Shown: positions 1-11,590, counted from the first letter of the stretch. The stretch: 64,000 nucleotides of DNA from Hyposmocoma kahamanoa (GCF_003589595.1 NW_020653200.1:9581197-9645196); one strand, 5' to 3'. The notes: generated by a model from the sequence alone, not told the origin. A program made the numbers and translations.

Positions 1-132
1 TTAATTTTTTTTTGTGTAAATTAACCCACTGCAATACTTGAAATTGCATTTCAAACAGTAGTTTTTTAGTAGTTTTAGTTCTATGTACCAAAATTCATCA
101 ATTGGTTCAGCGCTTCAGGCGTGAAAATAATA

Positions 133-1410
133 GGGGTTAAAGTATGAAATTGCCGATTTGTACTGAAAATCTAAATTGTTTATTTTTTAAATTTTTAACA
201 AATTTATTTAATCAAAATAGTTGCCATTATTATCTATACATTGCTGTCATCTAATGGGAAGGTTATTAATGCCTTTGCGATAGAACTCCGACGATCTAGA
301 CTGCACAAACTGTGTGAAAGCATTTTGTACTGCCTCCTGGGAAGAAAACTTCTTGTCACGTAGATAATTGTCCAAATCACGAAAAAAATGGTAGTCCGTT
401 GGAGCAAGGTCTGGTGAATACGGAGGATGACGAATCGTTTCTAACTGCAGTTCCTGAAGGGTCAAAATGGTTTCTCGTGTTGTGTGAGGTCTCGCGTTGT
501 CGTGGAGCAATAATGGTGAAGATCGATTCATGAGTCGGGGCTGTTTTACTGCTAGTTTTGTCAACATGGTTCGGAGTTCGGCACAATAGACATCTGCCGT
601 TATTGCTTGACCAGATCGGAGAAAACTATAGTGAATAACACCATGCTGAGACCACCAAACAGTTACCATTACCTTTTTATTGGTAAGTTTTGCTTTAGGA
701 CACTGTTGTGGCATTTGACCTGGGGTCAGCCATTGCATTTTTCTTTTCCGGTTATCATAAAGAATCCGCTTTTCATCACATGTTACAATTCGATCCAATA
801 TTCCTTCATTTCTGTACCGGTTCAACAAGGCAACACAAGTTTCAACACGCGTTTCTTTCTGCAGATCAGTCAAATCATGAGGCACCCATTTTTCGTATTT
901 TTTTATTTTATTGATTTGACGCAAGTGAGTCAATATTGTGGGTAAGGTAACGTTAAACCATGCCGCTAATTCCTGGGTAGTTTGACTAGGATCGGCTTCC
1001 ACTATCTCTCTTAATTCATCGTTATTCACCTGTGTGGGCGGTCTTCCTCGTGACTCGTTCTTTAAGTCGAAATTTCCATCACGAAAGCGTTTAAACCAAA
1101 ATCGCACGGTGCGTTCATTAGTAGACCCCTCTCCAAACGCAGCATTGATATTGCGGGCTGTTTCTGCCGCGTTAGTTCCGCGTCGGAACTCGTATTCAAA
1201 AATCACTCGAATTTTCGCAGTATCCATCTTTCTTGTCTAAATTGAATAACAAAAACAATTGAAAGTCGATATTCAAATGTTTCAAATTTAAAAAAAAAAA
1301 TCACAGAAACCATTTGAAAAAAGTTTCATTCGAAAACCTCAAACCATGAAGATTCTATGAAAATTCAAAGAACCTATTGCAATAAAACGGCAATTTCATA
1401 CTTTAACCCC
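133..1410 (-). mobile_element. mariner element, near full length
   Basis: A 1278-bp mariner with perfect 23-bp terminal inverted repeats (133-155 and 1388-1410; outer end GGGGTTAAAGTATGAAATTG). TA dinucleotides at 131-132 and 1411-1412 flank it and fit the mariner target duplication. The transposase lies inside on the - strand. The identical TIRs and almost unbroken frame point to a recent insertion. Confidence 0.93.
208..1227 (-). pseudogene. mariner transposase with late nonsense codon
   Basis: Cut-and-paste DNA transposase of the Tc1/mariner superfamily. The open part runs 1227 to 247 (326 residues): an N-terminal HTH half (FEYEFRRGTNAAETARNI), the linker motif WVPHDLTD, then the catalytic triad in [16 protein letters not shown] and YSPDLAPTDYHFF. 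There are 34 residues between the second and third Asp, so this is DD34D. A TGA at 247-249 stands where relatives have the Trp of the RWQKC-type tail. The frame continues for 12 more mariner-like codons to a TAA at 208-210, so the stop is a G-to-A type nonsense change. The Trp normally following TCDEK is Arg here. The length without the stop (338 residues) is normal for the family. Activity is doubtful; it could be a source of MITEs only if the tail is dispensable. Confidence 0.9.
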
Positions 1411-1412
1411 TA

Positions 1413-1860
1413 ATATAACAGACAGAGTTACTTTCGCATTTATAATATTAGTTTGGATAGGTGTATTGCAATGACAAAGCTAAAAAATTGTCTAAATGAG
1501 ACTTAATACACTAATCTACATCAACATATACATTCTAGCTGCGCAACATTTATACTGTTTCATACATAACCCTCGGCTGGTTTGACCAACCAGGCAAGCT
1601 GCCCATCATTCAATTCCTCTGTTATAGTAAAATACTGCCTACTGACTAACTATCTCTTTCACACCAATTATATAATTTTATATGCCAGGTCAACTTGATT
1701 GAGACCGAGTTATGAAAGAGTTAAAATTAGGTATCATTCTGGTGGTATAGGTGTAAGTTTGTTAGTATTGCTTTAAGATTCTATCTTGGTGCCTATATAA
1801 TAATAATAATAATAATAAAAATAATAATGGCGGGCTAATTTTTTTTTATAAAAATAATAA
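1413..1860. other. No gene seen; short ATA microsatellite
   Basis: AT-rich, with no coding signal. It contains a short (ATA)n run around 1797-1822. Nothing else was recognised. Confidence 0.5.
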
Positions 1861-2300
1861 CTACACATTTGACCTCCATCTCACCTGATAGAAAGTGACG
1901 ATGAGGTCGACGATGTAGCAAGCACATCTAAATATTGCCTATTCACTCTCGCCTTGAAAAGGCCCAAGTTATAGCGATCGGGAAATAAGTCCGCAGGCAG
2001 GGAATTCCACTCTCTAGCCGCTCACCATATAAATGTGGAAATAAACGCTTTGTGCGAATCTTGGGAATATACACAGCACAGGGATGGAACCCCAACCTAC
2101 GTCTAGTCCCCTGACTATGAAAAGGGGAAGGCGGAATTAAATTATGCAATTCCGTCAATAACCGAATACCGATACCGATAAGCAGGCAACTTGACGGCGC
2201 TGTTCAAGGCTCTGCAGCTTCGTCTCTACTAATTCCGAGTCACCTATAAGCCTCTTTCCACGCTTCGATTGAATCCCATAAGTGGCAGCAGTACTCCGTA
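1861..2300 (-). pseudogene. LINE reverse transcriptase C-terminal fragment
   Basis: The - strand reads the far C-terminus typical of insect non-LTR retrotransposon polyproteins: a stretch like KRGKRLIGDSELVETKLQSL (about 2290-2190), then a frame ending FHPCAVYIPKIRTKRLFPHL followed by a degraded version of the usual 'RLWNSLP..FP..YNL..FK' ending (2158-1943). The two parts are not in one clean frame and no RT catalytic box remains, so this is a 5'-truncated dead copy. Family membership is from recall of the motif. The clade cannot be fixed. Confidence 0.7.
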
Positions 2301-3630
2301 CACGACCGGCCTTTTACATACGCGCAGTAGTTTTGTTTCTGGAAGTTGTTGTTTTAGTGATTGGCTACGATTTTCGATGTTTTCTTTGTCTATTCTATAT
2401 CATATAACGTTGTGGCGTTCATTGGTATAGACCAGAGGCTCCTGAACGTTTTACCCGTGGTTTACCACGCGCTTTTCTGTTTCGCTTAGACCCCCTGAAG
2501 TTGGACTTTCTGTTTGAATTTTCTGAAGCTTCTCTTAAATAAAAGTTTTTTTATATTATTTATTAATGTAATTTGGATTTTGAACTAACTTCTCGTTTCA
2601 ATGTAGAGTTAAGAACATATTTTCAAAGACTTTTTAATTCAACTAGCTGTTAGAGAGCTTCAACTCGCACTTAATAGATTTTGGCGGGTGTTTGTGACTG
2701 ACGCACACGGTCGGCTTTTGTTATTTGTTAAATTAATTAGTGATATTGTATAAGTTGACTAGGTAAGGCGAGTTATCGATCGTGCGAAACCGTAGCAATG
2801 TTTCGTGTTTTGGTATGACGTTATTACTTAAACTGAAACATTTATGTTTTTAGTATTTTCCGCCTTACTTGTTTTTCCTCTGAGTCATGCGATTGCCAGT
2901 GCTTTCTCAAATATTTCAAAACAAAAAAAAAAACTCTTGCCACCGGACCACGCACTTTTATGTTTGCCTTCCACATTATTAATCTAAAGATTGTAAGAAA
3001 TAACGTAACAGCTAGAAGTAAGAATTTGAAATAATTTGTTTTTGTGGAAAATTTAGGAACTAGCCAATATAACGCCTGAAACTAAACCTTAAACACAAGT
3101 TGCGCAGTTTTTGATAATACGCCAGTGTTTCGTAGAAAGGGCGAAAACGCCATTTTGAAAAAGTTTTATGGGAGCATTTTTAGTTTTTCACCAGTGTTTT
3201 AATATATTTACATTCTTTTTTTAAAACTTCACTTCAATTTATTAAAACAGAACGTAATATTTTAAAACCGTCGTTATAACCCCCCTTGAAATTTTTTTAC
3301 AAAACACCGAAATTTCGATAAAATATATATAAACACTGTCTTCACTTTCTTACTACGGATTCTTCTTGTTCGAATAGGACCCACACTTGGCCGATGTTTT
3401 TACGCGACATCAAAATATTCGACTGTATTGTCTTTTGGTATTTTGTACGATTCACTTAAATTAGGTATAAAATATACCTTATTCCGATTCACGGAGTAGT
3501 TGTGTGCATTTTCATGTGAGTATTAATGGGCTTTATGTAAATCTGAGCATTCCTTTCAATTATTTACTTTTTACGGCTAAACCTTCATCGAATTATTAGT
3601 CGCATAAATGTAAATATAGTCGTGTTTTAT
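2301..3630. other. No gene seen
   Basis: AT-rich, no ORF with coding character on either strand, no clear repeat boundary. Probably intergenic sequence or old decayed repeats. Confidence 0.5.
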
Positions 3631-3631
3631 A

Positions 3632-3940
3632 CAGTCAGCATCAAAATTATCTGTTCGGCCAAACTGACTATAAAACATATCTACACATTCAAATCGCTGA
3701 ACGTTATTCATAATTCAAATGATTTTATTGAGTCTCTGATTTAATTGACAATAAATGTAAAATATGTGTACTATTTACGAACTGTTAGCACGTGTTAGCA
3801 CATTATATTTTTCTCTTTCGTCTCCTCGCTACGGCAATAAACTGATTTCTAAGGTTAATATTACGTTAAGTTTACGCGTGACATTTTGTATTTAAATTAG
3901 TCGGTTAGTTTGACCGTCCAGATTATTATAACGCTGACTG
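3632..3940. mobile_element. TA-flanked MITE with CAGTCAGC ends
   Basis: A 309-bp sequence whose ends are inverted copies: left CAGTCAGCATCAAAATTATC, right (reverse complement) CAGTCAGCGTTATAATAATC, with similarity continuing for about 36 bp. TA lies on both sides (3630-3631 and 3941-3942). There is no ORF. It fits a non-autonomous Tc1/mariner-type MITE. The autonomous parent is not in the window. Confidence 0.75.
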
Positions 3941-3942
3941 TA

Positions 3943-5205
3943 CAATGGCATTTACTGCGAAAGCAAAGTAAGCAGGGGCTACGACACATAAATTTTACGC
4001 AGTTTATATGTTTTACAGTGAAATAAATAATTACTACAAGTTTATTAACGTTTGATATATCAAATTTCACATGTGAAACGATTACATCTAAATATGTAAG
4101 TTTATTGTAGAGTCTACTTTTATAGTGTGTATAGATTTCCTATAGTTGACATTCATGATTAGGTAAAATTATGCTCTGAATTGTTACGTCACATTACATT
4201 TTTACAGAGTTGAAAAGTTTTTCCCAAGTATTTACGGAAATGTCTAATTATTAAGTTTTTAACAATGCTGGGCTTTTAACTTCACTTAATTAATTAGAAT
4301 GGCAACAATAGAATACTTTTAAACAGCATTCATCTTTATTTGTTTTATTTTATGTTATTACTAAATTTGGTAAAGTATAAGTACAAACAATGGAAAAAAT
4401 GCATGCCAAGTCAAAATCGTACTATTTCCGAACGAAATTGCATATATGATTAGTATTATAGTTTAGAAATGGTGTTGAAGGAGAGGGGCGTGTCTTGGTA
4501 GTCCCCGCCTACCAGGCGCCACGCCTGGTAAGTACCTCGCACCGTTCACAGTCATCTATCACGTAACACAACAAGTTCAGTACAATAGCTCACGAAAGGA
4601 AATTAGAAACTGTAACAACACGGCTTTTCCATTTTTCCAAATATAACATGGCATACTATTTATGTACAATACCTTTTGCAAGTATTTTGAGCCCGTGAGA
4701 CAAAACATTAATAAAATTGTATTTCGTTAGAAGAATGGGGAATATTAAGTGTACTAAATTCAGTTTTAAAACACTTTTATTCACAATTTTTGTGAAGAGC
4801 GTAGGCATTTCCCGTGGAAATAAGAAATTAGAATTAGGACATGCAAACCTGTTACACGGTTACGCGAAAAAACCGAGTAACCGTCCGTTTTAGATCCCGG
4901 TTTTCAGCTAAAGAAAATCGGGGTTTTTCTTGTTGGTTTTTAACTTAAAGCTATTAAAACGTATATTCTGATATCGTCCTATCGTGATTAATAATGATAA
5001 ATAAACGCTTAACTAAATGCTAGGAGCTCGTGCCTGATGTGCGCGTGAGGGAACAGTACCTATAGCAATAACAAGTTTTAAAAAATCTTTGTGATTTGTT
5101 TTTTCCTTCCTGGGCAGTGTTGCCGTTTTAGATTCAGTGATTTTTATGAATGTTTAGCAAGCTTCAAATCTTGGTTACTTGGTTGCACCCACGGCAGAAA
5201 GAAAT
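3943..5205. other. No gene seen
   Basis: AT-rich with no supported coding sequence. A short GC-rich stretch around 4495-4530 ends in a donor-like GTAAGT, but no matching exon was recognised. Confidence 0.4.
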
Positions 5206-5208
5206 TTA

Positions 5209-5335
5209 TGTGGTCTGGTTACACCCATAGATATAGAAACAAAAGGGGAGATTTGGTATGGGGGCGTGGTTCGTGTCGCCTCGATATGATCAAAATGATC
5301 ATATCGAGGTGACACGCCTACAAACATCACCACAG
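5209..5335. repeat. Palindrome-centred repeat, inverted copy at 9.3 kb
   Basis: At 5279-5309 there is a perfect hairpin (13-bp arms CCTCGATATGATC, 5-bp loop AAAAT). Imperfect pairing extends it outward. The left side of the repeat (5213-5291) recurs inverted at about 9285-9360. It is probably the end of an uncharacterised dispersed element. Confidence 0.6.
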
Positions 5336-5894
5336 TGACATGGCGATCGTTGTACTTACAAGATCTCTCGTAAAACGTGAAAATGCCAAGTTGTACCGAT
5401 ACACCTTGTGAAAAATTGGAGTGAAAACATAAATTTTAAAACTAGTGAGATAACATTCCACCAGCTATTTGCCTTTTTAGTTACTATTTCTATTATTATT
5501 CAATGTTTTATTTTTGTCTCCATAGAAATTTCTAGACTCAAATATAGTGATGTTCATTTACGATGACTGATGTTTATCGACAATAAATTTTTACTGAAAT
5601 GTTTGAATTTCTTACTATGATTTTTGTAATTAAAGTCCCTAAAATATCGAAGCGAAAAGCATTCACGTTAAATAGATTTTTTTATTTTATTATTATTACT
5701 AAACATTTTATTTCGAGTAACTTTAACACAACTCATATTTCGGACAACCGTTTCAATTTCATGTCAATTTGTATGTTGCTGTTGCTTGAAGAAAAATGTA
5801 TATGTATTATTGTTTTAAGTTCTAGTGGCCGCCATTAAGAAAATAATAATAATTTATATTAATATATTAAGTTAATAATACACCAGTACCAGTG

Positions 5895-5932
5895 CACTGT
5901 GATTCCCCCATAGGCCATAAATCAAAAAAAAT
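5895..5932. repeat. Transib left terminal repeat, RSS-like
   Basis: Heptamer CACTGTG (5895-5901), then a 21-22-bp spacer, then an A-rich block CAAAAAAAATC (5923-5933). The heptamer/spacer/A-rich layout resembles the 23-type recombination signal of V(D)J recombination, a similarity already noted for Transib ends. Confidence 0.75.
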
Positions 5933-6157
5933 CATTGGCTTATCCCGGTTAGATCAACTCACTAAGTTAGTAACTAGTTAACAAGCTTCCAAAAACTATA
6001 AATATCAATGTAATTAGGTCACGTTATCATTCACTTTTGTGCATCGGAAGTGAGCGCATCGCGAGACTAATTATCACCACGTGTGAGTCATCGAAACTTA
6101 ATCACTTTGTTTTTGAGTGTCACTATTCCAAATCAAGTGTTTACGTGTTGTGAAAGC

Positions 6158-8429
6158 ATGGAGATCCAAGAGCATGGTATGTACTTTTATTATCAATTTT
6201 TTTTAATTTTTTTTATGCATATTTTTTTTTATATAATTTTTTTATTGAAGGCAGTTTTTTGGTGAAAATTTTTGGCATAACTTAATTTCCTTTAGACCTA
6301 TAACTTTTGGCTGCGCTGAGCTGCACCTGAGGTATATGGTTTTTGAATAAGGAGTATGTCCTTATTAAGAGCTATAAGTTTCATTTGCATCTTGCTGCCT
6401 CTTCTTGGCTTAAAGGGGTGTCAAAGTATGCATGTCCATAGTATTGAATTTTTAATTTTTTTTTAAGTTCAGCTTTCATATTGTTTTAGGTACATTTTTC
6501 AAATGTTCTGTATCGAGGATGACAATTTTTGATATTTGGCACTCTAAAGTGGGTAATCCAAATGAAAAAATGCAACACGTCCTGAGCACTTTGACCGAAA
6601 CATCATCCCTTTCTGACGACATCGAAAATATTGATTTAGAGACTTTAAGCCTTAAAATTAAGAATATTTGTAAACGAATTTCCCACTACTGGGCAAAGTC
6701 GAATCGTACTAGATCTAAATTCTTAGAAAAATATTCAGATTGGCTGCATGTCGTTGAAAATATTGATGTACAGCGAACTGAGTTACGTGTATCTCAGAGC
6801 TTTGACGAAGTTAAACCATCAACTTCTTCATCGCATGGCCGTCCGAGAATTAACTTTGACGACACCAGTAAACGTACAAAAAGGAGAAGATTGGCTAGTT
6901 TGTCTAACCAAGACCCTTCTCTTGTACAGTCATTGCTCAATGCGTCCGATAGCTTGTCTTGTCCTGAAATCGATTCTAGCGAAGTTGTATCGCTCATTGT
7001 TGAAGCTCAGTTAACTCGACATCAATATATATTAGTAAAGAAATTTATAGACAATAAGTTTTCAAAAACCATTTTCCCATCTTACCAAAGTGTCGTGGAA
7101 TCTAAAAAACACTGTTATCCTTCAGATATTACTGTTACAGAATCATCCGCCGAAGTCGAACTTCAAAGTTTATTAGATCATACTGCCAATCGGATTCTCA
7201 AGTCTCAAAAAGATGTTTTGGATAGTGTACCTAATGAGTCTCTAGATAAGATATCTTTGATAGGGAAATGGGGTTTCGATGGCAGTACAGGGCATTCAGA
7301 ATATAAACAGTGTTTTTCTGACTCCACTCTTGAAGACAGTAGCCTGTTTGTTACTTCGTATGTGCCACTTCAGCTTGTTTTGACAACAGATAACAAAGAA
7401 AATTCAGTAGTTTTGTGGAAAAATCCTCGTCCTTCATCAACTCGATACTGTCGTCCTATACGCCTCCGATATTTGAAGGAATCGACTGCAGTGTCAGTTG
7501 AGGAAGAAGCTCATTTTAAAGATAAAATAAGGAACTTGCAGCCTACTGTTTTCAAGGAAGAAGATCGCGAATATCGCATTACTCATTGTTTGCAACTTAC
7601 TATGGTAGATGGTAAAGTGTGTAATGCACTTAGTGGTGTTTCTTCATTAAAATGTTTTATTTGTAACGCCTTGCCCAGTGAAATGAACAAAATTGACGAA
7701 TGTTTAAATAAGGAAGTCGATGAGAGTAAATATGAATTTGGTTTATCACCTCTTCACGCGTTAATACGTTTTTTTGAATATTTTGTTCATGTCGCGTACA
7801 AGTTAGATGTTAGGAAATGGCAAGCTAGGTCCGCTAATGACAAAATGCTTGTTGCTGCAAAAAAATCATATGTTCAGACTCAATTTAGAGAAAGATTAGG
7901 GCTTATAGTGGATAAGCCTAAAAGTGGCGGAAGCGGAACATCAAACGATGGTAATACAGCCAGGCGGTTTTTCTCGAATTCAGAAATTTCCGCTGAAATT
8001 ACTGGGATCAAGAAGGATCTCCTAGATCGTTGCTGGATCATCTTTCAATGTTTAAATTCGGGATATAATATTAATAAGACGAACTTCGAAGAGTTCGCTT
8101 TAGAGACGGCTCGGCAGTTAGTTGCCGAGTATCCGTGGTATAACATGCCTGCTTCCGTTCACAAAGTTCTAATTCATGGTGCTAATGTTATAGATTACGG
8201 TTTGTTGTCAATCGGAGAGTTGTCTGAAGAAGCAGCTGAAGCGACTAACAAATACATCAAGTCTTTTAGAAAAAATCATACGCGTAAAATGAGTCGCATT
8301 GTGACCAACACAGATTTAGTAAATAGGCTGCTTCTTCATTCAGATCCCTTCATAACAGGTCTACGAAAGTTACCTGTTAAAAAAAAAGGTGTACTGTCAA
8401 AAGCTGTATTAGACTTGTTATGTATTTAA
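6158..8429 (+). CDS. Transib transposase (RAG1-core-like), two exons
   Basis: DNA-cleaving transposase acting on the CACNGTG ends. Coding: 6158-6176 joined to 6490-8429 (intron 6177-6489, donor GTATGT, acceptor TTTTAG), giving 652 residues. The joined frame runs MEIQEHGTFFKCSVSRM into the ATG at 6519, so the longer start is preferred; without splicing the protein would start at 6519 (636 residues). Catalytic Asp/Asp/Glu candidates, by likeness to RAG1 and Transib, are GKWGFDGSTGHSEYK, LTMVDGKVCN and GELSEEAAEATNKY. A CxxC zinc motif SLKCFICNALP is followed by HALIRFFEYFVH. Near the C-terminus DKPKSGGSGTSNDGNTARRF and MPASVHKVLIHGA are Transib/RAG1 signatures. A basic patch KRTKRRR near residue 125 may be the NLS. 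There is no internal stop or frameshift. The catalytic assignment is by family pattern, not alignment. Confidence 0.93.
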
Positions 8430-8763
8430 AGTTAATATTGTTGAGATTTAATGTATTTTGGTATAATTTGTGTTTTGTTTGTATTTTGTAAAATGAACTT
8501 TTTTATGTATTTTTATTGTTTTAATTTATTCATTTGTGGTTATTGTTAATACAAATAATCATTATTTACACAGTTTTACCATTAAAAGTCGCAGTATAAA
8601 ATGTTTTAGATACATCGTCTAAAAACAAAATTACTGCGAGACATTTTTACACCTAAATATTGTCAAATATTTTTTAAAATGTATAATTTTATTAATTTAC
8701 GTTTACCTAATCATATTTTAACGTAATAAAATAAAAAAATAATAATAATTTCGGAGTTACGTA

Positions 8764-8800
8764 TTTATGACCGCCTTAGTATGGAGCGTGAATCACCGTG
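8764..8800. repeat. Transib right terminal repeat
   Basis: Read inward from 8800: CACGGTGATTCACGCTCC. Ten of the first 11 bases match the left end. The A-rich block at the 23-bp spacing is weak here, so the two ends are asymmetric. Confidence 0.75.
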
Positions 8801-8805
8801 CAGTG

Positions 8806-9284
8806 TAGGTATAGTATGAAAAATGGAATATTTTTCAATATTTAAAACAGCCACATGGTTTCTAACTATCGATTAGGTAGGACCACATACCTCGTTGAGT
8901 AGCGTCAGTTTAAGGTTAATAAGGTTAACAATTCACGGAGCGGTTTCCACCCGCACCCGCCGGTGCTGCGGGATAGCGGTTTTATTTCAATACTCACGAC
9001 ACTGCAAGTTTGTGCGGGCACGTACGTAGCCGTCGCGGTTACGGGCACGTACGTAGCCGTCGCGGTTACGGGCACGAATCCGTTGCGATTGCAGAACGGA
9101 CCGCGAAGTTAGTGGGAGTTAATCGCAAGTCGCGCGGTTAATAGTCGTTTAATAGTAATAACTCATCCCGGGTGCGTCTGCACCACATTGCGCCTGAACC
9201 GATCGCCAAATTGCGCGGGCGTCGACGGCCACCAAGCGCCCAGGTTATCGCGGTTCAACTAGTACCCCGCCGCGGCAACCATCA
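8806..9284. other. GC-rich island without recognised gene
   Basis: From about 8930 to 9280 the base composition turns GC- and CpG-rich, unlike its surroundings. It includes a tandem repeat (listed separately) but no convincing protein. It could be an untranslated first exon or promoter of a host gene, or a GC-rich repeat. I cannot decide. Confidence 0.35.
9016..9076. repeat. 27-bp GC-rich tandem repeat
   Basis: Two identical 27-bp units (9016-9042, 9043-9069; unit begins GGGCACGTACGTAGCCGTCG) and the first 7 bases of a third (9070-9076). Each unit contains the self-complementary ACGTACGT. Confidence 0.9.
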
Positions 9285-9366
9285 TTTTGATCATATCGAG
9301 GCGACACGAACCACGCCCTCATACCAAATCTCCCTTTTTTTTCTATATCTATGGGTTGGACCCTCC
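9285..9366. repeat. Inverted copy of the 5.2-kb repeat
   Basis: ATTTTGATCATATCGAGGCG onward is the reverse complement of 5213-5291 with few differences. The pair lies either side of the Transib insertion, in opposite orientation. Confidence 0.75.
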
Positions 9367-11439
9367 GTTCAGTAGTTTAGGTTAGTACGTGAAAAAACAG
9401 CCAGAAGCCAATTTGCTTGCGTTTCCGAACATATTTTCAGGTCAAATTATATTATAATTATTATAATATTAGTATACAGATATAATCAACATTTACTTAG
9501 TTTTAAAAATTAGTATCTAAATTTTATTTTTAATGTTGATTTGTCTTAGTTTTAAGGCTCAATTTAAAACCATCAAAGTGAATTTGTAAATCAAACATTT
9601 TTTGCGTAGCTCAATACGGATTAAAATAGCCATTGATTTAATTTACTATATCTCTCAGAGAAAGAGGATCAATCATTATAAAAGATAATCGTCTAGATAT
9701 TTTGCCTGCTACTTTTGCAAATTTAAAATGATCATTTAAATACATGCCGTTAAGATTGCGCTAGGGTGACTTCGTCAAGGCGCTTTTTTCAAGGTCAGAA
9801 ACCAATAACGTCCATAGAAACGGCTTGAAGTAAGAAGTGGATTATTTTACCAACTTCGATGACGTGCGCCAACGAGACAGAATGTAACTGTCAAGCATTG
9901 TGTGTCAGTGCTGGTAAAAGATACAGCTGTACCTTGTACAGGACAGTAGCGACTTGTACGAACTGAAGCGCATTACGGATCATGTACCGCCACCAATGAT
10001 CATAGCTGGTTCGTACTTTAGGGGCCTATCTCTGAAACTTTATCGACAGAGTCTGAAGTTCCGAGAGAAATGTGAAACCTTATTATCCGTAACCCATTTC
10101 GCTGGATTTCTACATGTGTCAGTTCTGAACGGGTTTTGGAAATGCATAGGTATATCAGATGAATTTTACATTGGCTAATCGGGAAAAAAAACTATCATCT
10201 GCATAGTGATACAAATTGGAGAACCAATGATTTTAATTTCTAAGTTACGTACACTTGTGGATGTTTAGTAGTACTACCCTGGAAAGAAGAACACCGTGAT
10301 GAAACCGCCTTGAGGTTAACTACCCTCGGAAAATGTGTGAAGTTCCAACTCACATTGGGCCAGATGAAACCTTTCCTTAGAGGTGACACGTGCCCAACTG
10401 CAGGACGTATAAAGGATTGATGATAAAAATTAATAACAATAATAAGAAACAAGAGGCAAATAGTTTAAATTTTCTGCATAACCATACTCACATTGTGTAG
10501 AAGCGCAAGGTCGTCGGAAAATTCTTATTCCGATATGAGTTATTGGTTACGTAATATGTGCTGGCATTTCCTCGGTCTATGACGCAATGCCTGTTTCCTA
10601 GTTATACGATTATTTTGCAATACCATATAACTCTGTACCTTTGCATTATCTACTTGTATGTACTACGTCGGTATACATATATGTAAGTTCGTTATATGAA
10701 GTTGATAAGCTGTTTTCTTGGCATTCAAGGTTTCTTTGAGGTTTGCTTGCCACCGTAGTGAAGATCTCTATTCACTAACTGTATTTTTTTGCAAACAGAA
10801 CATTAAATTTGTACCTTTTGCTTTTAAATGTAGGTAAATGGCGCGGCCTGTAATAAATATATCGTGAGGATATTTTTTCTTGAATTGGCGCTTTTTTAAA
10901 AAGATAATTAGGATGGATCATAAAATGAAATTCTAACATCGAAAACGAAATTTATTCGTTTTCTATGAGTTATGAGGATAATATCACAGTCAAAGGACAC
11001 TACTTCGTTTAAAAACCGGCGAGTAGGATGCCGGACATGCCAGTAATAGGATTCCGTAGGCCTTACGTATTTTGTGTTTAAGTATTTTGTGCATAAAAAG
11101 AGCTACTTTAACTTGTCACAACTTTGGGAGATATGTGTAAGATACGTACATATAAAATATACTATTTTCCATAGCTTTGCTACAGAGTTCGTTACATTAC
11201 CGAAAAACAATTTCAATGAAATATAACGCGACTTAAAGGTTTTGTTTAACGTACGCGGGCATTACGATATTATTGCGTTTGGACAGACCAATCAATGGTG
11301 GCACTTCACAAGGCTATTTGTATTTGCGTATTTGATATATTTGGCAAACAATCACCATGTGTAGATAGCATGTCTGATAAGTATTTTCGTGGTATTTGCC
11401 TTGTTTGCCTATTCGACAAATACAATAAACACCAAGTTT
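9367..11439. other. No gene seen
   Basis: AT-rich and without coding character. Short ORFs at 9954-10178 and 10240-10452 show no recognisable motif. Confidence 0.45.
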
Positions 11440-11590
11440 AGTAGCAGTAGAGCTCTTTGTGAAAGAGTTCGTTCAGGGAAGTACTGCCACCTTAACTATT
11501 ACTGCCGCCAAGCGGTAATGTACTTGCATTACTGCATCCCGGTTTTGAAGGGCAAGGGTGCTGGTGAAATTACAAGCACTTGTAGTATTG
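11440..11590 (+). repeat. Dispersed repeat family R, copy A (5' half)
   Basis: Shares blocks such as AGAGTTCGT, TACTGCCACCTTA, CGCCAAGCGGTAATG and CCCGGTTTTGAAGGG with 40651-40930 (same strand) and 46617-46885 (opposite strand). No ORF. It is a non-coding interspersed repeat of unknown class. Confidence 0.75.

Larger units (their letters stand above)
5895..8800 (+). mobile_element. Complete Transib transposon
   Basis: A 2906-bp DNA transposon of the Transib superfamily, the group from which the vertebrate RAG1 core is thought to derive. The left end is CACTGTGATTCCCCC and the right end, read inward, CACGGTGATTCACGC; both start with an RSS-heptamer-like CACNGTG. An identical 5-bp direct repeat CAGTG flanks it (5890-5894 and 8801-8805), matching the 5-bp target duplications known for Transib. 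It holds one spliced, uninterrupted transposase gene. All parts needed for an autonomous element are visible. Confidence 0.93.

Noticed and set aside
5599..5838. 79-codon ORF beside the Transib
   Set aside because: AT-rich, Phe/Ile-rich composition typical of random ORFs here; no motif.
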